The notes beneath the pieces were generated by a model. It was not told the origin of the DNA, did no database searches, and saw only the letters and a program-made list of their open reading frames with translations. Source: Actinomycetes bacterium (GTDB taxonomy: Bacteria; Actinomycetota; Actinomycetes; Propionibacteriales; Propionibacteriaceae). From it: a stretch of DNA of 6,286 bases. Made by a program: the position numbers and the translations under genes. Within the stretch, counting starts at the first letter, position 1, and each line of letters opens with the position of its first letter. The stretch spans positions 1 to 6,286 of the forward strand of contig JAEYUH010000046.1 in assembly GCA_023432725.1 (NCBI GenBank). Reading direction: 5' to 3'. Below are positions 5,229 to 6,286 of this stretch, in pieces.

Positions 5229-5641
5229 TACTCCGCCTTCGCGGCCAACCGCGAGCGCAGCAACTCGGCGGCCGCGGCGGGAAGCCGGACCGGATCGATC
5301 GGGTAGGAGCTCACGGCCTCGGCACGCGACCAGGTGGCCAGCCAGGCGTCCGCCACCCGAGCCACCAGCAGCAGCACCGGCGGGCAGTTGGGGATCTCGT
5401 CCTTGAGCTGGTGGGCGAGGCCCATGCCGCCGGCCGGGACCGCCTCGGCGTCGAGGATGACCAGGTCGATGTCGCCGGCGTCCATCGCCCACAGCACTGC
5501 CGGCTGGGTGGCGACCTCCCTGACCTCGATCTCGGGCAGGTCGGCCGCGAGCCGGCTGCCGAGCGCGAGCCGGACCTGTTCGCGCACCGTGCGGTCGTCC
5601 GAGTACAGCAGGACGTTCGCGGTCTGGGTCTGGTCGCTCAT
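5228..5641 (-). CDS. Atypical stand-alone response-regulator receiver domain protein
   Basis: A 137-residue single-domain protein with the receiver fold and no output domain. Seen: first strand NVLLYSDD (9-16) with the acidic pair D15/D16; third strand DLVILD with the phospho-acceptor position D64, followed by AEAVPAGGMG (65-74) where receivers have xxPxxxG; fourth strand PVLLLVAR (88-95), where V93 stands at the conserved Thr/Ser; and SSYPIDP (111-117), where D116 stands at the conserved Lys before Pro. Loss of both switch residues suggests that it does not respond to phosphorylation in the usual way. From memory, a receiver-like protein of this type (PAGGMG...LKDEI..CPPVL...DAWLA.WSRA) is conserved beside trpD in Actinobacteria. 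The ATG at 5641 overlaps the ctaG-like stop as ATGA, with GAGGA upstream inside that gene. No histidine kinase is adjacent. The partner is unknown; a role in respiratory-complex assembly or trpD control is inferred only from position. Confidence 0.85.
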   Translation of the reverse strand: MSDQTQTANVLLYSDDRTVREQVRLALGSRLAADLPEIEVREVATQPAVLWAMDAGDIDLVILDAEAVPAGGMGLAHQLKDEIPNCPPVLLLVARVADAWLATWSRAEAVSSYPIDPVRLPAAAAELLRSRLAAKAE

Positions 5642-6286
5642 CGGTCTTCCTCGTCTGGGGCGCGGGTCGGCTGGTCGTCATGGTAACCGGTTCCGTTCGG
5701 CTCCACCGACCGTGCCGCCCGGAGGGCGGCCAGCCGCTCCTCACGGTCGAGCTGCCGGTCGACCCGGGCCGCCTCCCTGCGCGATTCCTTCAGCCACTGC
5801 GCGAACAGCACCCCCATGATCACCCCCATCGTCAGGTCGCCGGTGGCCCACATGATCGCTCCGGCGATGTACTGGTCGTCGATCGGGCTGGGCGGCCAGG
5901 CGCGCTCGAAGGCCAGGTACCAGTCCTCGGCGATCAGCCGGGACGATCCCATGATCGTCACCCCGAGGAAAGAGGTGAACGGCATCGTCAGGAAGAACAG
6001 CAGGATGCGGATCGGGTAGGCGGGCCGGTTCGGCATCGGGTCGTTACCCACCAGCGGCCAGAAGAAGAGGCAGCCGATGGTGATCATCACGGCGTGCATG
6101 ACGTCATGCGCGAGGTCGTTGTCCAGGGTGAGCGGGTAGAGATCGGTCATGTAGAGGACGAACGGCCACATGATCATCAGGGCGGTAGCCAGCGGCGGGA
6201 AGAACAGCACCCGTGCGGGCAGGGAGTGGATCACCCGGCTCACCCGGCGCCGTCCGGTACGGCCGAGGTTGCGCAGCAGCAGCGTG
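5638..6286 (-). CDS. CtaG-type cytochrome c oxidase assembly membrane protein, 5' truncated by window edge
   Basis: The frame is open to the right edge, so the N-terminus is missing; 215 residues are visible. A GTG at 6243 could be read as a start, but 14 in-frame codons precede it inside the window and the visible part has too few membrane segments for the family, so the gene probably continues. Numbering from that GTG, membrane segments lie at about 12-31, 45-66, 78-99 and 124-149, followed by a charged, probably cytoplasmic tail (150-201). Seen: AHDVMHAVMITIGCLFFWPLVGNDP (within 45-69; H46 and H50), the signature of the CtaG_Caa3 family, and RILLFFLTMPFTSFLGVTIM (79-98). Members are linked to copper insertion or assembly of caa3/aa3 oxidases in the cytoplasmic membrane. 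It is upstream of and coupled (ATGA) to the receiver gene. Some family members are fused to CopD-like domains; whether this one is cannot be seen here. Confidence 0.88.
   Translation of the reverse strand, partial: TLLLRNLGRTGRRRVSRVIHSLPARVLFFPPLATALMIMWPFVLYMTDLYPLTLDNDLAHDVMHAVMITIGCLFFWPLVGNDPMPNRPAYPIRILLFFLTMPFTSFLGVTIMGSSRLIAEDWYLAFERAWPPSPIDDQYIAGAIMWATGDLTMGVIMGVLFAQWLKESRREAARVDRQLDREERLAALRAARSVEPNGTGYHDDQPTRAPDEEDR

Noticed and set aside
3466..5406. 646-codon open frame on the plus strand crossing the A24 gene, trpD and the receiver gene
   Set aside because: It runs out of frame through one recognisable gene and antisense to two others. The translation is low-complexity Arg/Pro/Ala/Ser, so it is a GC-driven artefact.
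5229..5744. Upstream in-frame extension of trpD (172 codons)
   Set aside because: It overlaps the receiver gene entirely, its translation is not like any TrpD, and the GTG at 5228 overlapping the TAG stop gives a normal-length enzyme.

Overview
The window is about 6.3 kb of very GC-rich DNA with the hallmarks of a high-GC actinobacterial chromosome: strong G/C third-position bias, GTG starts, TANNNT-type -10 boxes directly in front of start codons, and actinobacterial versions of every recognisable protein. Nothing resembles a phage, plasmid, transposon, CRISPR array or tRNA/rRNA gene. From memory, a DnaQ/UvrC-like gene next to trpD and to respiratory-oxidase genes recalls the Mycobacterium tuberculosis Rv2191-Rv2196 region and equivalents in other Actinobacteria. 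The family may be Propionibacteriaceae-like, but the window alone cannot settle this.

Left part (1-1610). The C-terminal part of a UvrC-like (probably DEDDh exonuclease-UvrC fusion) repair protein runs in from the left edge. It is followed by a small stand-alone AsnC/Lrp ligand-binding (RAM) domain protein, which appears to have a leaderless promoter. A perfect 16-bp hairpin then separates that gene from a convergent cyclophilin-type peptidyl-prolyl isomerase on the minus strand.

Middle part (1611-4174, all plus strand). Divergent from the cyclophilin is a 384-residue single-pass membrane protein. It is built on two blocks of 11-residue repeats, one on each side of the membrane segment, and ends in what looks like a 'sunset'-type domain. 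Two back-to-back hairpins (2912-2980) lie between it and the next gene. The first looks like an intrinsic terminator or operator. The second hides the whole Shine-Dalgarno sequence of the next gene, a 154-residue protein with two helix-turn-helix-like units. A small A24 (prepilin-peptidase-like) membrane aspartic protease follows, again with a leaderless-type promoter.

Right part (4185-6286, all minus strand). This is a tightly coupled operon reading in from the right edge: a CtaG-type cytochrome c oxidase assembly membrane protein, an atypical response-regulator receiver domain, and trpD (anthranilate phosphoribosyltransferase). Adjacent genes overlap by 4 bp and 1 bp. It links respiratory-complex assembly with one orphan step of tryptophan synthesis, and no other trp gene is present.

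The most unusual structures are the tandem hairpins with the sequestered ribosome-binding site, the 11-mer-repeat membrane protein, and the receiver domain that keeps its phospho-acceptor Asp but lacks the usual switch Thr and Lys.
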